Source of the DNA: Chryseobacterium rhizosphaerae
GTDB lineage: Bacteria; Bacteroidota; Bacteroidia; Flavobacteriales; Weeksellaceae
Assembly (NCBI RefSeq): GCF_003385455.1
Contig: NZ_QNUF01000014.1
Coordinates: 1-64,000, forward strand
Length of the DNA: 64,000 nucleotides
Direction: 5' to 3'
Below are positions 9,515 to 17,688 of this stretch, one piece after another. Numbering within the stretch: position 1 is the stretch's first letter; each line of letters begins with the position of its first letter. The notes beneath the pieces are model-generated. The model ran no database searches. It had not been told where the DNA came from and saw only the letters and a program-made list of their open reading frames with translations. A program made the position numbers and the translations under genes.

Positions 9515-10948
9515 TTATTGTAAATGATCAAAAAAATCATAAGTATCTTCTTCTGCCGGAATATTCAGCCTCTTTCTGATCCGGTATTTTTTTTGCTGAA
9601 CCGACTTATGCTGCACAAAAGTATAATCAGCAATCTCTTTGGATGAAAGACGGAGTTTCAGCATAGCACAGAAAGCCAGTTCGGAATTTTCGAGATCGGG
9701 ATTAATCTTTAAAAGGGCACCTGTAAAATCCGGATATAGTTCTTTGAATTTTAACAGAAAAGAAGAATCATTCCTTTTTACCAGGTCTCGAACTTCCTGA
9801 AACTGCTTGGTATGCATATGTTTTTTTAAATCATCGGTTTCCTTTTTTAAGTTTCTCTTTTTCAGTCTCAGTGTATTAATAATCTTTCGAACATAGACTC
9901 CTGAAGCAGTGATCGCACCAATGGCTAAAGCAATAGCTAAAGGCAATTTACTTCTATTCCAGTCCGACTCCTTTTTCGTTTCTGTCATAAAATCATCCAT
10001 CATTTTATTCAGTGTTGTCAATTGAGCAGAACCAGATTTTCCCTCTTCCTCGGTATATTTTTTCAGATAATAATAAGCTCTGTCTTTATCATGCATCTTT
10101 TTATATAGTTCTGCCAAAGACTTATAGCAACGTCCTTTGAATACAGAGTAAACGCCTTGTGTTTCTAAAATGAAAAGGGCTTTTTTAAAAGCTTTCTCAG
10201 CATCTTCATTACGATTCAACGTATTATAATACTCGCCCATTGTGGAGTATACATAAAAGGACTCCACATCATCTGTTTTATCACTCAACATTTTTTCATT
10301 AGCCTTTACAAGATATGTTTCCGCAATATCCGGCTGATGTACAGACAAATAATATTTTGCCAACATACTATTGGTTAACTTTGAATCTTCAAGTTCATTG
10401 GCTTTAAGGAAAATTTTCAGTGATGTACCCAACCAGCCTTTTTCCATAAAATAAGTTCCTCTATTCAAATACATCCTGGGAAGAATTCTATCTTTAAGTT
10501 TTGATTTTTTTGCTTTATTCATATAATAAAATGCAGTATTGCTATACTCTATTGCCTTATCGGTTAAATTAAGAAATTTGTAATACCTACTATAATTATG
10601 ATAAAATAAAGCTTTATGAAGTGGATTTTTAGAAATGTCAATATATTCCCTCGCCTTATTGAAAAAAAAATTGGCTTTTTCATAATCCCCAATGGTCACA
10701 TTAATACATGCAATATTATGATAGCAAATACCCTTACCTTCCGGATAATTCATCTTTTCTGCTTTTTTCAAATACTCTATGTTCAGACGCATAGCAGATT
10801 CGTATCCCCAGGTTGACATGTAAGTATGATTTGCAAACACTAAATCGGTATCAAAGGATTCCTTCTCTCTTTCACTTATATTCTTTCCACATGAAACCAA
10901 GACAAGCAATAAACCTATACAGAGGGTATAGATTTTAATATTTTTCAT
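9515..10948 (-). CDS. TPR lipoprotein with membrane helix and LuxR-like HTH (paralogue 3 of 3)
   Basis: This 477-residue protein has a clean lipoprotein signal (MKNIKIYTLCIGLLLVLVSCG), TPR helices, a membrane helix (PLAIALAIGAITASGVYV), a coiled coil and a C-terminal LuxR-like HTH (LSSKEIADYTFVQHKSVQQ). It is first in a same-strand array of three and ends 6 bases before paralogue 2, so those two are likely co-transcribed. The TPR halves diverge more than the TM-HTH halves, as expected if each copy senses a different input but reads similar DNA (inference). Confidence 0.85.
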   Translation of the reverse strand: MKNIKIYTLCIGLLLVLVSCGKNISEREKESFDTDLVFANHTYMSTWGYESAMRLNIEYLKKAEKMNYPEGKGICYHNIACINVTIGDYEKANFFFNKAREYIDISKNPLHKALFYHNYSRYYKFLNLTDKAIEYSNTAFYYMNKAKKSKLKDRILPRMYLNRGTYFMEKGWLGTSLKIFLKANELEDSKLTNSMLAKYYLSVHQPDIAETYLVKANEKMLSDKTDDVESFYVYSTMGEYYNTLNRNEDAEKAFKKALFILETQGVYSVFKGRCYKSLAELYKKMHDKDRAYYYLKKYTEEEGKSGSAQLTTLNKMMDDFMTETKKESDWNRSKLPLAIALAIGAITASGVYVRKIINTLRLKKRNLKKETDDLKKHMHTKQFQEVRDLVKRNDSSFLLKFKELYPDFTGALLKINPDLENSELAFCAMLKLRLSSKEIADYTFVQHKSVQQKKYRIRKRLNIPAEEDTYDFFDHLQ

Positions 10949-11526
10949 GATTTTTTTAATAACTAATTTTACTTCTGATCATTCAACTTATTAACGCTAA
11001 TTGAAAAAGTATTTTTTCAATTTTTTTCACCCATTCATCTGTAATCATATTATTCATTTTCCTATACCTACCTACGCATCATAAGAAATAATACCAAAAC
11101 AGAATCCAATTAACATATTATTATATCTTTCGATTATTAATAATTCCTCCATATAAATATACATAATTTATCATACTAAAGGAATACCAGGTATTAATTT
11201 AATAAACATTATAATTATTAACGAATTATTTCCCATTTTTCAACCTCAGTCTACTACAAATAAACTAAGAATGCATCTTTTCGCTTAACAAAAAATCTGC
11301 CACACCCCTTAATTTTTGACCAAAAACAAGAGTGAAAATACAAATAACATGAAAATTATTCTACCTTTTATTATTTCCAAGTAAAGTGATATACAATCAC
11401 ACATCTTGACAAATAATCAAATACTCGACTTAACTTAATTGACATAAAAAAAATTCTTAACAATTGATGTTATCTGTATCCTAAACTATTCGCATCTTTG
11501 CTATGCTATAGCATTACAACTTATCT
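10949..11526. other. Divergent AT-rich intergenic region
   Basis: Nearly 580 bases separate the TPR-HTH array from the acetyltransferase. No gene is visible. It must hold two divergent promoters. On the + strand a CATCTTTG element (11493-11500, one base off TAnnTTTG) lies 26 bases before the acetyltransferase start and is the best candidate for that gene. Confidence 0.5.
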
Positions 11527-11997
11527 ATGACTATTGAATACAGAAAATTGCATCCGGCTGAAAGCAAAATCTATAGACTGCTCCGGCTGGAAAGCTTGAA
11601 AAAGTTTCCTGAATCATTTTGTGCAACCTATGAAGAAGCTCAAAATACGGAAAAGCTAAGAATGGAATTTGATATAGAAAATCAAACGCCGGAAAGATTT
11701 GTTTGGGGGGCATTTGCAGATGCTCAGCTTATAGGAATCTGTGTTTTCGTTAAAGATACCGGTTCTTCGGGAAATATCTACCAGATGTATGTCAAAGAAG
11801 GATTTCAGGGTAAAAACATAGGGTACGAATTGGTAGAGGCTGTGATTCATGAAGCAAGAAGATTATTTCATCCGATCGATATTTTCCTGGATGTAATTCC
11901 GACCAATGAAAGGGCTTACTATTTATACAAAAAGATTGGATTTAAAGAAGTGGAAAAAGAAACGGATTCTAATATAGTCATGAAGTATCATCATTAA
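11527..11997 (+). CDS. GNAT-family N-acetyltransferase
   Basis: This 156-residue cytoplasmic enzyme transfers an acetyl group from acetyl-CoA to an amine. The fold is clear from the order of motifs. The acetyl-CoA loop region is GNIYQMYVKEGFQGKNIGYELV (motif A, Q/R-x-x-G-x-G/A replaced by QGKNIG). A motif B segment follows (IFLDVIPTNERAYYLYKKIGFKEV), with the usual Asn, Ala and Tyr. The substrate cannot be told from sequence. It is followed 10 bases later by a small secreted protein gene on the same strand. Confidence 0.85.
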   Translation: MTIEYRKLHPAESKIYRLLRLESLKKFPESFCATYEEAQNTEKLRMEFDIENQTPERFVWGAFADAQLIGICVFVKDTGSSGNIYQMYVKEGFQGKNIGYELVEAVIHEARRLFHPIDIFLDVIPTNERAYYLYKKIGFKEVEKETDSNIVMKYHH

Positions 11998-12007
11998 AAC
12001 GATTATT

Positions 12008-12349
12008 ATGAAAAAACTACAGATTTTCCTGTTTTCACTCTGTTTTTCAGCAGCTATAGCACAAAAACAGTACAGTATAGAACTTCTTTTCCTTACGGAT
12101 ACTCATGAAATAGCTCCACATGTTGAAGTAACTTTTATGAAAGAAAACAAAACCGGTGTTATGATTGTAAAAAAAGTAAAAGCCAACGATAAAGGACTTG
12201 TAAAGCTTAACCTCTCTGATACTTATTTTGGTACAAAAGACTCATTAATTGTTCAGAGCTATTATTATACTAAGGATACCTATTACTTTGACTATCATGA
12301 AGAGTTGTCAAAAAAACCAGTTTCCTTTCAAAAAGACCGTTATTCTTGA
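12008..12349 (+). CDS. Small secreted protein, 3' end probably frameshifted
   Basis: This 113-residue protein has a signal peptide (MKKLQIFLFSLCFSAAIA/Q) and a beta-rich body (VEVTFMKENKTGVMIVKK, KGLVKLNLSDTYFGTKD). The frame ends abruptly after FQKDRYS. In the +1 frame the sequence continues without a break as QKTVILEHIVPPTLEQINSS and then a proline-rich, lysine-rich tail to 12446. Removing one A from the CAAAAAG run near 12332 (or from the A7 a little before) would join the two. No known family was recognised. Confidence 0.65.
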   Translation: MKKLQIFLFSLCFSAAIAQKQYSIELLFLTDTHEIAPHVEVTFMKENKTGVMIVKKVKANDKGLVKLNLSDTYFGTKDSLIVQSYYYTKDTYYFDYHEELSKKPVSFQKDRYS

Positions 12350-12446
12350 ACATATTGTTCCTCCGACACTTGAGCAAATTAACAGCTCTCATGTTCCACC
12401 ACCTCCTATGCTTCCCCAAACTTCAAATAAGAAATCAAAAAAATAA
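12335..12446 (+). pseudogene. Displaced C-terminal tail of the preceding secreted protein
   Basis: This +1-frame segment reads KTVILEHIVPPTLEQINSS, then HVPPPPMLPQTSNKKSKK and a TAA at 12444-12446. It has no plausible start of its own, and its composition fits the end of the secreted protein upstream. It is best read as the same gene after a one-base frameshift in an A run, either a sequencing error or a real lesion. Confidence 0.5.
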
Positions 12447-12540
12447 TGGTTGGGTTTACATGAGGATCAATATAATTGACCTTTTGCTTAGAATGAAACT
12501 TATATAATGAACAGATAACCATTATAACTGAAAAAAAACA

Positions 12541-12568
12541 CCATGCAGAAGTCATTATTTCTACATGG
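12541..12568. other. Hairpin in the spacer after the secreted-protein gene
   Basis: CCATGCAGAA (12541-12550) pairs with TTCTACATGG (12559-12568) with one mismatch. An A8 run precedes it, so it resembles a minus-strand terminator although no minus-strand gene lies upstream. It may be a relic of a lost gene. Confidence 0.35.
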
Positions 12569-12673
12569 CGTTTGGTGACAGTAGAACATTTCGGTTTTCA
12601 AAATCCTGCAAATCATAAGCACCCACCCATTAGTTGTAAACTTTCCAAAACAGATTTCACAAACTAAAAACTG

Positions 12674-13774
12674 ATGAAGACTATAGAACAACTTCAAGAA
12701 AAATTCAGCAAAGCTCAAAAGAATTATAAAACGATTAAAAAAAACACAGAACAAAAAGTAATCAGATGGTTTTGGACAACTGACAGCATTTCTAATCTTG
12801 AGCCTTTTTATTTCGAGGAAAACCGCTTTCCAAAAGGCAGACTTCATAAAGATGAACCTGTAAAAAAAGAAAATCAGTATCAATATGGTGTTGATGACCA
12901 TAATGAAATCATTGTTGAAAGACAATTCACGGATCTAAAAGATTTATTTTACGAAATTTTTTATATCAGGGGAAAAGATAGCATAGAAAGCTACCGATTT
13001 GATTATAGTATAGAAAAAGAAATAGACCATGTGGAACTTTTCATGTATGAGCATTCAATATTAACTATTAGTTATGCTGTTTTTAAAGACGGTTGGATTA
13101 AATATATGTACACTTATAATAAGGGAAAACTGTCAACTAAGACAATGCAGCGTATCTATCAAAACACAGAAGTTCCTGATAGGATATTTGATTACTATTA
13201 TGACGAAACAGGGCTGCTTCAATCTATAAAAGAAAAGGAGCATTATTGGTATAATAAGCCGAACAAGAAAATTAGCTACAAAAAATTAACCGACCTTGTA
13301 TCAGAAAAACTTCTTGAAATTCTAAAGCAAAACATTTTACATTATAACATTCAGGAAAAAATCTATTGTATCTATATTTATTATTATCATGAGGAAATGC
13401 TCCCGCCTTCAATTGGATTTGGAACCGAGTCAGACCGTAAAGAATGGCTTAATGAAAAAGGGAAAGAAGCAAAATGGATAATTTGGAATCCAATAGACTA
13501 TTCCCATTCCCTCGAAATTGAGTTGAACGAAGAAACTCAAAATCTGTTTAATTTATACAATCAAGAAACCTCTTTACATCATAAAGAAAATAATACTATA
13601 AAAATGATTATAGAATGCTGTAAAAATTTAAAAAATAGTATTTCTGCATTTGAACTCAACAAAACGGATGATTTTGTGGTGGTTGCTTCAGACTATGAAC
13701 AAAGCGATCTGAAGAAAAATTTTAAACTTATTAACCCTGAATTATTTTACGAATTTAAAAATAAGCTTGTGTAA
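12674..13774 (+). CDS. Unknown cytoplasmic protein, 366 residues
   Basis: This frame is intact and not recognised. There is no signal peptide and no membrane segment. The N-terminus is a charged helix (IEQLQEKFSKAQKNYKTIKKN). The middle is rich in Tyr, Phe and Asp with WxxD/YxxD strand-turn units (YTYNKGKLSTKTM, FDYYYDETGLLQSI) resembling the output of polymorphic-toxin immunity or YD-type proteins. The end is helical. It is monocistronic, followed 186 bases later by a DUF2625 gene, another family often found singly in such spots. A role as an immunity protein is possible but rests only on composition. Confidence 0.6.
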   Translation: MKTIEQLQEKFSKAQKNYKTIKKNTEQKVIRWFWTTDSISNLEPFYFEENRFPKGRLHKDEPVKKENQYQYGVDDHNEIIVERQFTDLKDLFYEIFYIRGKDSIESYRFDYSIEKEIDHVELFMYEHSILTISYAVFKDGWIKYMYTYNKGKLSTKTMQRIYQNTEVPDRIFDYYYDETGLLQSIKEKEHYWYNKPNKKISYKKLTDLVSEKLLEILKQNILHYNIQEKIYCIYIYYYHEEMLPPSIGFGTESDRKEWLNEKGKEAKWIIWNPIDYSHSLEIELNEETQNLFNLYNQETSLHHKENNTIKMIIECCKNLKNSISAFELNKTDDFVVVASDYEQSDLKKNFKLINPELFYEFKNKLV

Positions 13775-13960
13775 AAAAGCTAGAGCAAAAAAAGATTTTC
13801 ACGTCAGTTTAGCTGAAGTGCAACGCTCAACAACAGTTTTTTAGTTGAACTTTAATAAGGATATTAGCTTTTATGCTTCATGTTCTCGCCCAAACGTAAA
13901 GTCGAAAAAAGTAGTGATAATTTTACAGAACCAACCTACACCAACAAAAACGAACAAAAT

Positions 13961-14629
13961 ATGAAGACACTTGAAGATTTAATACACCTGGAAGAGCCAG
14001 GTTGGGAATTAGTAACAGAATGGTTAAATGAAGCCCAAAACGAATATGAAATTTTACCAAAAGACGAGAAAAGAGCAGAAAAAGAACTTGTGAATACTCA
14101 AGTCACAACACGTTCGTCAATGGGTGCTGTAATCTACGAAACGGGCGGTATATTAATTGACAACGGCTGGCTTAGAATTTTAGGTTCAGGAAGTAAAAAA
14201 CTAGACCGGGGTTTGGCTGAATGGAATAAAGGAAAAACTTTTGAAAATTATGGTGACCAACCCTCACATTTTTTAATTGCCGACGATGTAATCGGTGGAT
14301 ATTTTGCCCTAAACGCCGGCGGAATTGGAAGTGAGATTGGGAAAGTTTATTATTTACCACAAGACACTCTTGAATGGGAATGTTTAGACACCAACTATTT
14401 TGAATTTCTTTATTGGGCTTTGGTTGGTGATATCAATACGTTTTATGAGATTTTCAGATGGAAAAATTGGCAAGACGACGTAAAAAAAGCAAGCGGCAAC
14501 CAAGTCTATTCATTTGTACCATTTTTATGGACTAAAGAAGGAAAAGACATAGAAAAAACAGCCAGAAAATTAGTGCCGATTGAAGAAAACTATAATTTGA
14601 CTATAGGATCTGCAAAGCTTGCCCCATAG
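13961..14629 (+). CDS. DUF2625 family protein
   Basis: This 222-residue cytoplasmic protein of unknown function has the DUF2625 hallmarks in order: LEEPGWELVTEWL near the start, then GGILIDNGWLRILGSGS, RGLAEWN, FLIADDVIGGYFALNAGG, and the late FYEIFRW. The frame is open from 13880, but MKTLEDLIHLEEPGW at 13961 is where family members begin. The 27 extra residues are polar and repetitive, so 13961 is chosen. Base composition of the middle (GCCGGCGGAATTGG) is richer in G+C than its neighbours, which hints at transfer. Confidence 0.75.
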   Translation: MKTLEDLIHLEEPGWELVTEWLNEAQNEYEILPKDEKRAEKELVNTQVTTRSSMGAVIYETGGILIDNGWLRILGSGSKKLDRGLAEWNKGKTFENYGDQPSHFLIADDVIGGYFALNAGGIGSEIGKVYYLPQDTLEWECLDTNYFEFLYWALVGDINTFYEIFRWKNWQDDVKKASGNQVYSFVPFLWTKEGKDIEKTARKLVPIEENYNLTIGSAKLAP

Positions 14630-14821
14630 TAACCCGTTCAAATTGACCCGTTAATTCTGTCAGTAATTATAAAACCTCTCGAAGGAGGAAGCACAAATTA
14701 AGCAGTCGAGACGTAAATTAATTCATAGATGATTTTTAATTTTCATGGTATTTGTATACGATTTTTAAAGTAGTACCTCATAACGTTTGCTACAGCGGTG
14801 TGTTTTTTTCGATATTTGCAC

Positions 14822-15697
14822 ATGGCTCTATTTATAACTTTGGATAATGTCTATAAACTGTACAATCTTGATCCTTTAAAAAAGACGGAAGGGATAGTTA
14901 TTCTTAATCAGCAAAATGACCCCAATAAGAAATATACAAGTCATAGTCGACTATTTGATGGTCTATTACTAGGGTTCATGGTCCAAGGATCCATGAAATC
15001 GCAAATCCATTTTTTAGAGTATGAAATAAATACGGGTGATATTGCTATTTTACAACCACAATTGATGATCGACACAAAGTCATTAAGTGAAGATGCACAA
15101 ATAGTCACAATTGGTCTTTCATTAGATTTTATTACAGAATTTCCCATTCTACGTGAGTTTGTAATGAATAATCAAATTAGATGGCAACCAATTATCAGAC
15201 TTCAACCCGAAGACATAACGCTTCAAAATGAATTATTGACCCTTATACAAAACTTCTATCATAAAAAACCGAGTCCTCATAAGACACAAATGCTACGGCA
15301 TCTTGTTATGGTTCTCATTAGTATGATTTCTGAGGTATATTCTCATTTAGCGAATAACAAAAGCTTAGTAAAAAACCGAACACATGAGATTATAGACGAT
15401 TTTTATCTACTCATTTCAAAGCATGCTAACGAACAAAGAAACGTTGCATTTTATGCTAAAAAACTACATTTAACACCACAATATCTTTCCTCTTTCCTGA
15501 AACAGAAAACTGGAAAATCTGCATTACAGTGGATTGATCATATCACAATTCTGCATGCTAAAACCTTATTAAAATCCTCTAATTTATCAATTAAAGAAAT
15601 TAGCAATGAGCTTTATTTTGAAGAAACCAGTGTCTTTTGCAGATACTTTAAAAGAATAGTAGGAATGTCACCAAAAACATATAGAAACGAATCATAA
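14822..15697 (+). CDS. AraC-family transcriptional regulator
   Basis: This 291-residue regulator has an N-terminal cupin-like sensing part (LFDGLLLGFMVQGSMKSQIHFLEYEINTGDIAIL region) and a full C-terminal AraC domain (KKLHLTPQYLSSFLKQKTGKSALQWI, then IKEISNELYFEETSVFCRYFKRIVGMSPKTYR region). A GTG at 14798 would add eight residues, but MALFITLDNVYKLYNLDPLKK fits the family. A GATATTTG promoter-like box sits only 4 bases before this ATG, which is unusual and leaves the start open. It is followed 120 bases later by a TetA-like exporter on the same strand, a plausible target. Confidence 0.85.
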   Translation: MALFITLDNVYKLYNLDPLKKTEGIVILNQQNDPNKKYTSHSRLFDGLLLGFMVQGSMKSQIHFLEYEINTGDIAILQPQLMIDTKSLSEDAQIVTIGLSLDFITEFPILREFVMNNQIRWQPIIRLQPEDITLQNELLTLIQNFYHKKPSPHKTQMLRHLVMVLISMISEVYSHLANNKSLVKNRTHEIIDDFYLLISKHANEQRNVAFYAKKLHLTPQYLSSFLKQKTGKSALQWIDHITILHAKTLLKSSNLSIKEISNELYFEETSVFCRYFKRIVGMSPKTYRNES

Positions 15698-15817
15698 TGT
15701 ATATCGTTTATGTACGAACACTATTTACAGATCACTGAACATTATTAGCTTTCAAATTGTATGTAAACACCATTAAATTGTTAATACCTTCTTTTTATCT
15801 CTGTATAATTTTACAGC

Positions 15818-17038
15818 ATGAAAAAAACAGGTAGAAAAGCAGCTATTGGATTTATATTTATCACGTTGTTGATTGATATTACAGGTTGGGGAATTATACT
15901 TCCCGTGGTTCCTAAACTCATTGGAGAGCTTATCCATAGTGACCTTAGTGAAGCTGCAAAATATGGAGGTTGGCTCGGCTTCACTTATGCTATTACGCAA
16001 TTTATATTTGCACCTATAGTGGGCAACCTCAGTGATCAATATGGAAGACGTCCAATTATTTTAATTTCTCTTTTTGGATTTGCTATTGACTATGTGCTAT
16101 TAGCAATTGCCCCTTCCATGGGTTGGTTGTTTTTTGGAAGAATCATTGCAGGGCTTACTGGGGCTAGCCTTTCAACTGCCAGTGCATATATAGCAGACAT
16201 ATCCACCGATGAAGATAGAGCCAAAAATTTCGGCTTAATAGGTGCAGCTTTTGGATTAGGGTTTATTATAGGCCCAGTAATCGGGGGGTTACTTGGACAT
16301 TATGGAGCAAGAGTTCCCTTTTATGTTGCGGCTATATTATGCATGGTTAATTTTCTTTACGGGTTGTTTGTACTACCAGAAAGTTTAGAAAAAGATAAAC
16401 GTCGATCATTTAGCTGGAAACGTGCAAATCCTATAGGAACATTTAATTTTTTGAGAAAACAATCAAAAATATCAACCCTTGTCGTTGCTTTAATTTTCGT
16501 CTATGTGGCTCTCCATGCTGTACAGAGCAACTGGCATTTCTTTACCATGTATAAATTTAATTGGACAGAACGAATGGTAGGCTTATCACTTGGGTTTCTT
16601 GGGTTATTGATAGGATTAGTACAAGGAGTTCTAATAAGATGGACAATCCTAAAATTAGGAGAACAGAAAAGTGTATATCTTGGGTTGCTATTCTATGCCT
16701 TGGGTTTAATGCTGTTTGCATTTACCAATCAAGGGTGGATGATGTTTGTTTTCCTTATCCCATATTCTTTAGGAGGAATCTGTGGACCGGCATTACAATC
16801 AATAATCAGTAAAAATGTCCCTTCAAATGAGCAGGGCGAACTTCAGGGGGCATTAGCAAGTTTAGTGAGTGCTACTTCTATTATAGGCCCTCCGATCATG
16901 ACCAACTTATTCTATTATTTCACCCATGATAAAGCGCCATTTGAATTTTCAGGAGCGCCATTTTTTCTAGCATCCATTTTAATGGCTATTAGTGCAATTA
17001 TTATATATTTTTCTTTTCAACGAAAAAGTAAACAGTAA
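15818..17038 (+). CDS. MFS efflux transporter, TetA (DHA1) type
   Basis: This 406-residue inner-membrane antiporter has about twelve helices. Motif A is GNLSDQYGRRP (after helix 2), and motif C is FGLGFIIGPVIGGLLG in helix 5. The start LIDITGWGIILPVVP, with Asp in helix 1, is typical of the Tet-type drug:H+ antiporters. Tetracycline transport cannot be claimed, since many TCR/Tet-annotated members carry other compounds. An AraC regulator precedes it, and no terminator separates the two genes clearly. Confidence 0.85.
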   Translation: MKKTGRKAAIGFIFITLLIDITGWGIILPVVPKLIGELIHSDLSEAAKYGGWLGFTYAITQFIFAPIVGNLSDQYGRRPIILISLFGFAIDYVLLAIAPSMGWLFFGRIIAGLTGASLSTASAYIADISTDEDRAKNFGLIGAAFGLGFIIGPVIGGLLGHYGARVPFYVAAILCMVNFLYGLFVLPESLEKDKRRSFSWKRANPIGTFNFLRKQSKISTLVVALIFVYVALHAVQSNWHFFTMYKFNWTERMVGLSLGFLGLLIGLVQGVLIRWTILKLGEQKSVYLGLLFYALGLMLFAFTNQGWMMFVFLIPYSLGGICGPALQSIISKNVPSNEQGELQGALASLVSATSIIGPPIMTNLFYYFTHDKAPFEFSGAPFFLASILMAISAIIIYFSFQRKSKQ

Positions 17039-17254
17039 TCTAAAGATTAAAAAATCAGTCAAATAACTTTTATACCATTTTTATTAAAACTATAGAGTAA
17101 ATAATTGATTCTCCATCACTACCCATTTCCACAAATTTCAAATTGAATGTAAAAAGCTTCCCTGAATTTTTGGTTTTTGATGGAATACTACATCGAAGTC
17201 TAAGAATAAATTCAGCAACCGAACCTGTCTATCAGCGTACCAATAAACTTAAGA

Positions 17255-17298
17255 GCAAAAAAATAGGACAAATCTAGATTGTTTAGATTTGTCCTATT
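17255..17298 (-). terminator. Terminator of tRNA-Lys copy 1
   Basis: A perfect 15-bp stem (17262-17276 with 17284-17298) and 7-base loop are followed on the minus strand by a run of T. It lies 3 bases past the 3' end of the tRNA gene. Confidence 0.85.
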
Positions 17299-17301
17299 AA
17301 G

Positions 17302-17374
17302 TGACCCGGCTGGGATTCGAACCCAGGACCCATACATTAAAAGTGTATTGCTCTACCAGCTGAGCTACCGAGTC
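17302..17374 (-). tRNA. tRNA-Lys(TTT), copy 1
   Basis: This is a 73-base cloverleaf without encoded CCA. The acceptor stem is GACTCGG/CCGGGTC, the D arm AGCTCAGCTGGTAGAGC, the anticodon stem ATACA/TGTAT with loop CTTTTAA (anticodon TTT), and the T arm CTGGGTTCGAATCCCAG. Copies 2 and 3 in this window have the same sequence. It is read from a TATCTTTG promoter box at 17432-17439. Confidence 0.97.
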
Positions 17375-17431
17375 GGTCATCTACTTTTTGATGTTTCCAT
17401 TTTTAAGTAAATCCCTTTGTTTAAGGGACTG

Positions 17432-17439
17432 CAAAGATA
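17432..17439 (-). promoter_or_regulatory. Promoter -7 box (TATCTTTG) of tRNA-Lys copy 1
   Basis: The minus-strand TATCTTTG exactly matches the Bacteroidetes -7 consensus TAnnTTTG. Between it and the tRNA lies a small dyad (CCCTT-N5-AAGGG). The whole block from promoter to tRNA recurs at copies 2 and 3. Confidence 0.75.
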
Positions 17440-17577
17440 GAAAAATACTTTTTAACTCCAACTTTTTTTCACACTTTTATTCGATAAATTTCACGCCACA
17501 GAAGAAGTTTGCAGATTTACAGTCATCCATTGACGACTCCTTTATTTCTAAGTAATTGTTAATTAAATTATTGCTCA

Positions 17578-17613
17578 CAAAAACGCCATGCGAAAAACAA
17601 CACATGACGTTTT
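17578..17613 (-). terminator. Terminator after the YadA-head-like gene
   Basis: AAAACG (17580-17585) pairs with CGTTTT (17608-17613), and inner CATG pairs with CATG around one mismatch. On the minus strand it is followed by TTTTTGTG. It lies about 75 bases beyond the stop of the minus-strand gene at 17689. Confidence 0.55.
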
Positions 17614-17688
17614 ACTGAATTTATACCTTAATTTTCTCCCATCCTGAAAAGCTACCATATATTGACTAGAAGCTCAATTGAATAGTAT

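Noticed and set aside
12500..12925. Open frame of 141 codons on the minus strand
   Set aside because: It overlaps the start of the 366-residue gene and its translation is low-complexity Phe/Ile/Leu, as expected antisense to a Lys/Glu-rich coding strand.
14630..14821. Integron-like attC site around 'taacgtttgctacagcgg'
   Set aside because: A GTTTG-like core is present, but the paired inverted core and imperfect stem expected of attC could not be drawn, and no integron integrase is present.
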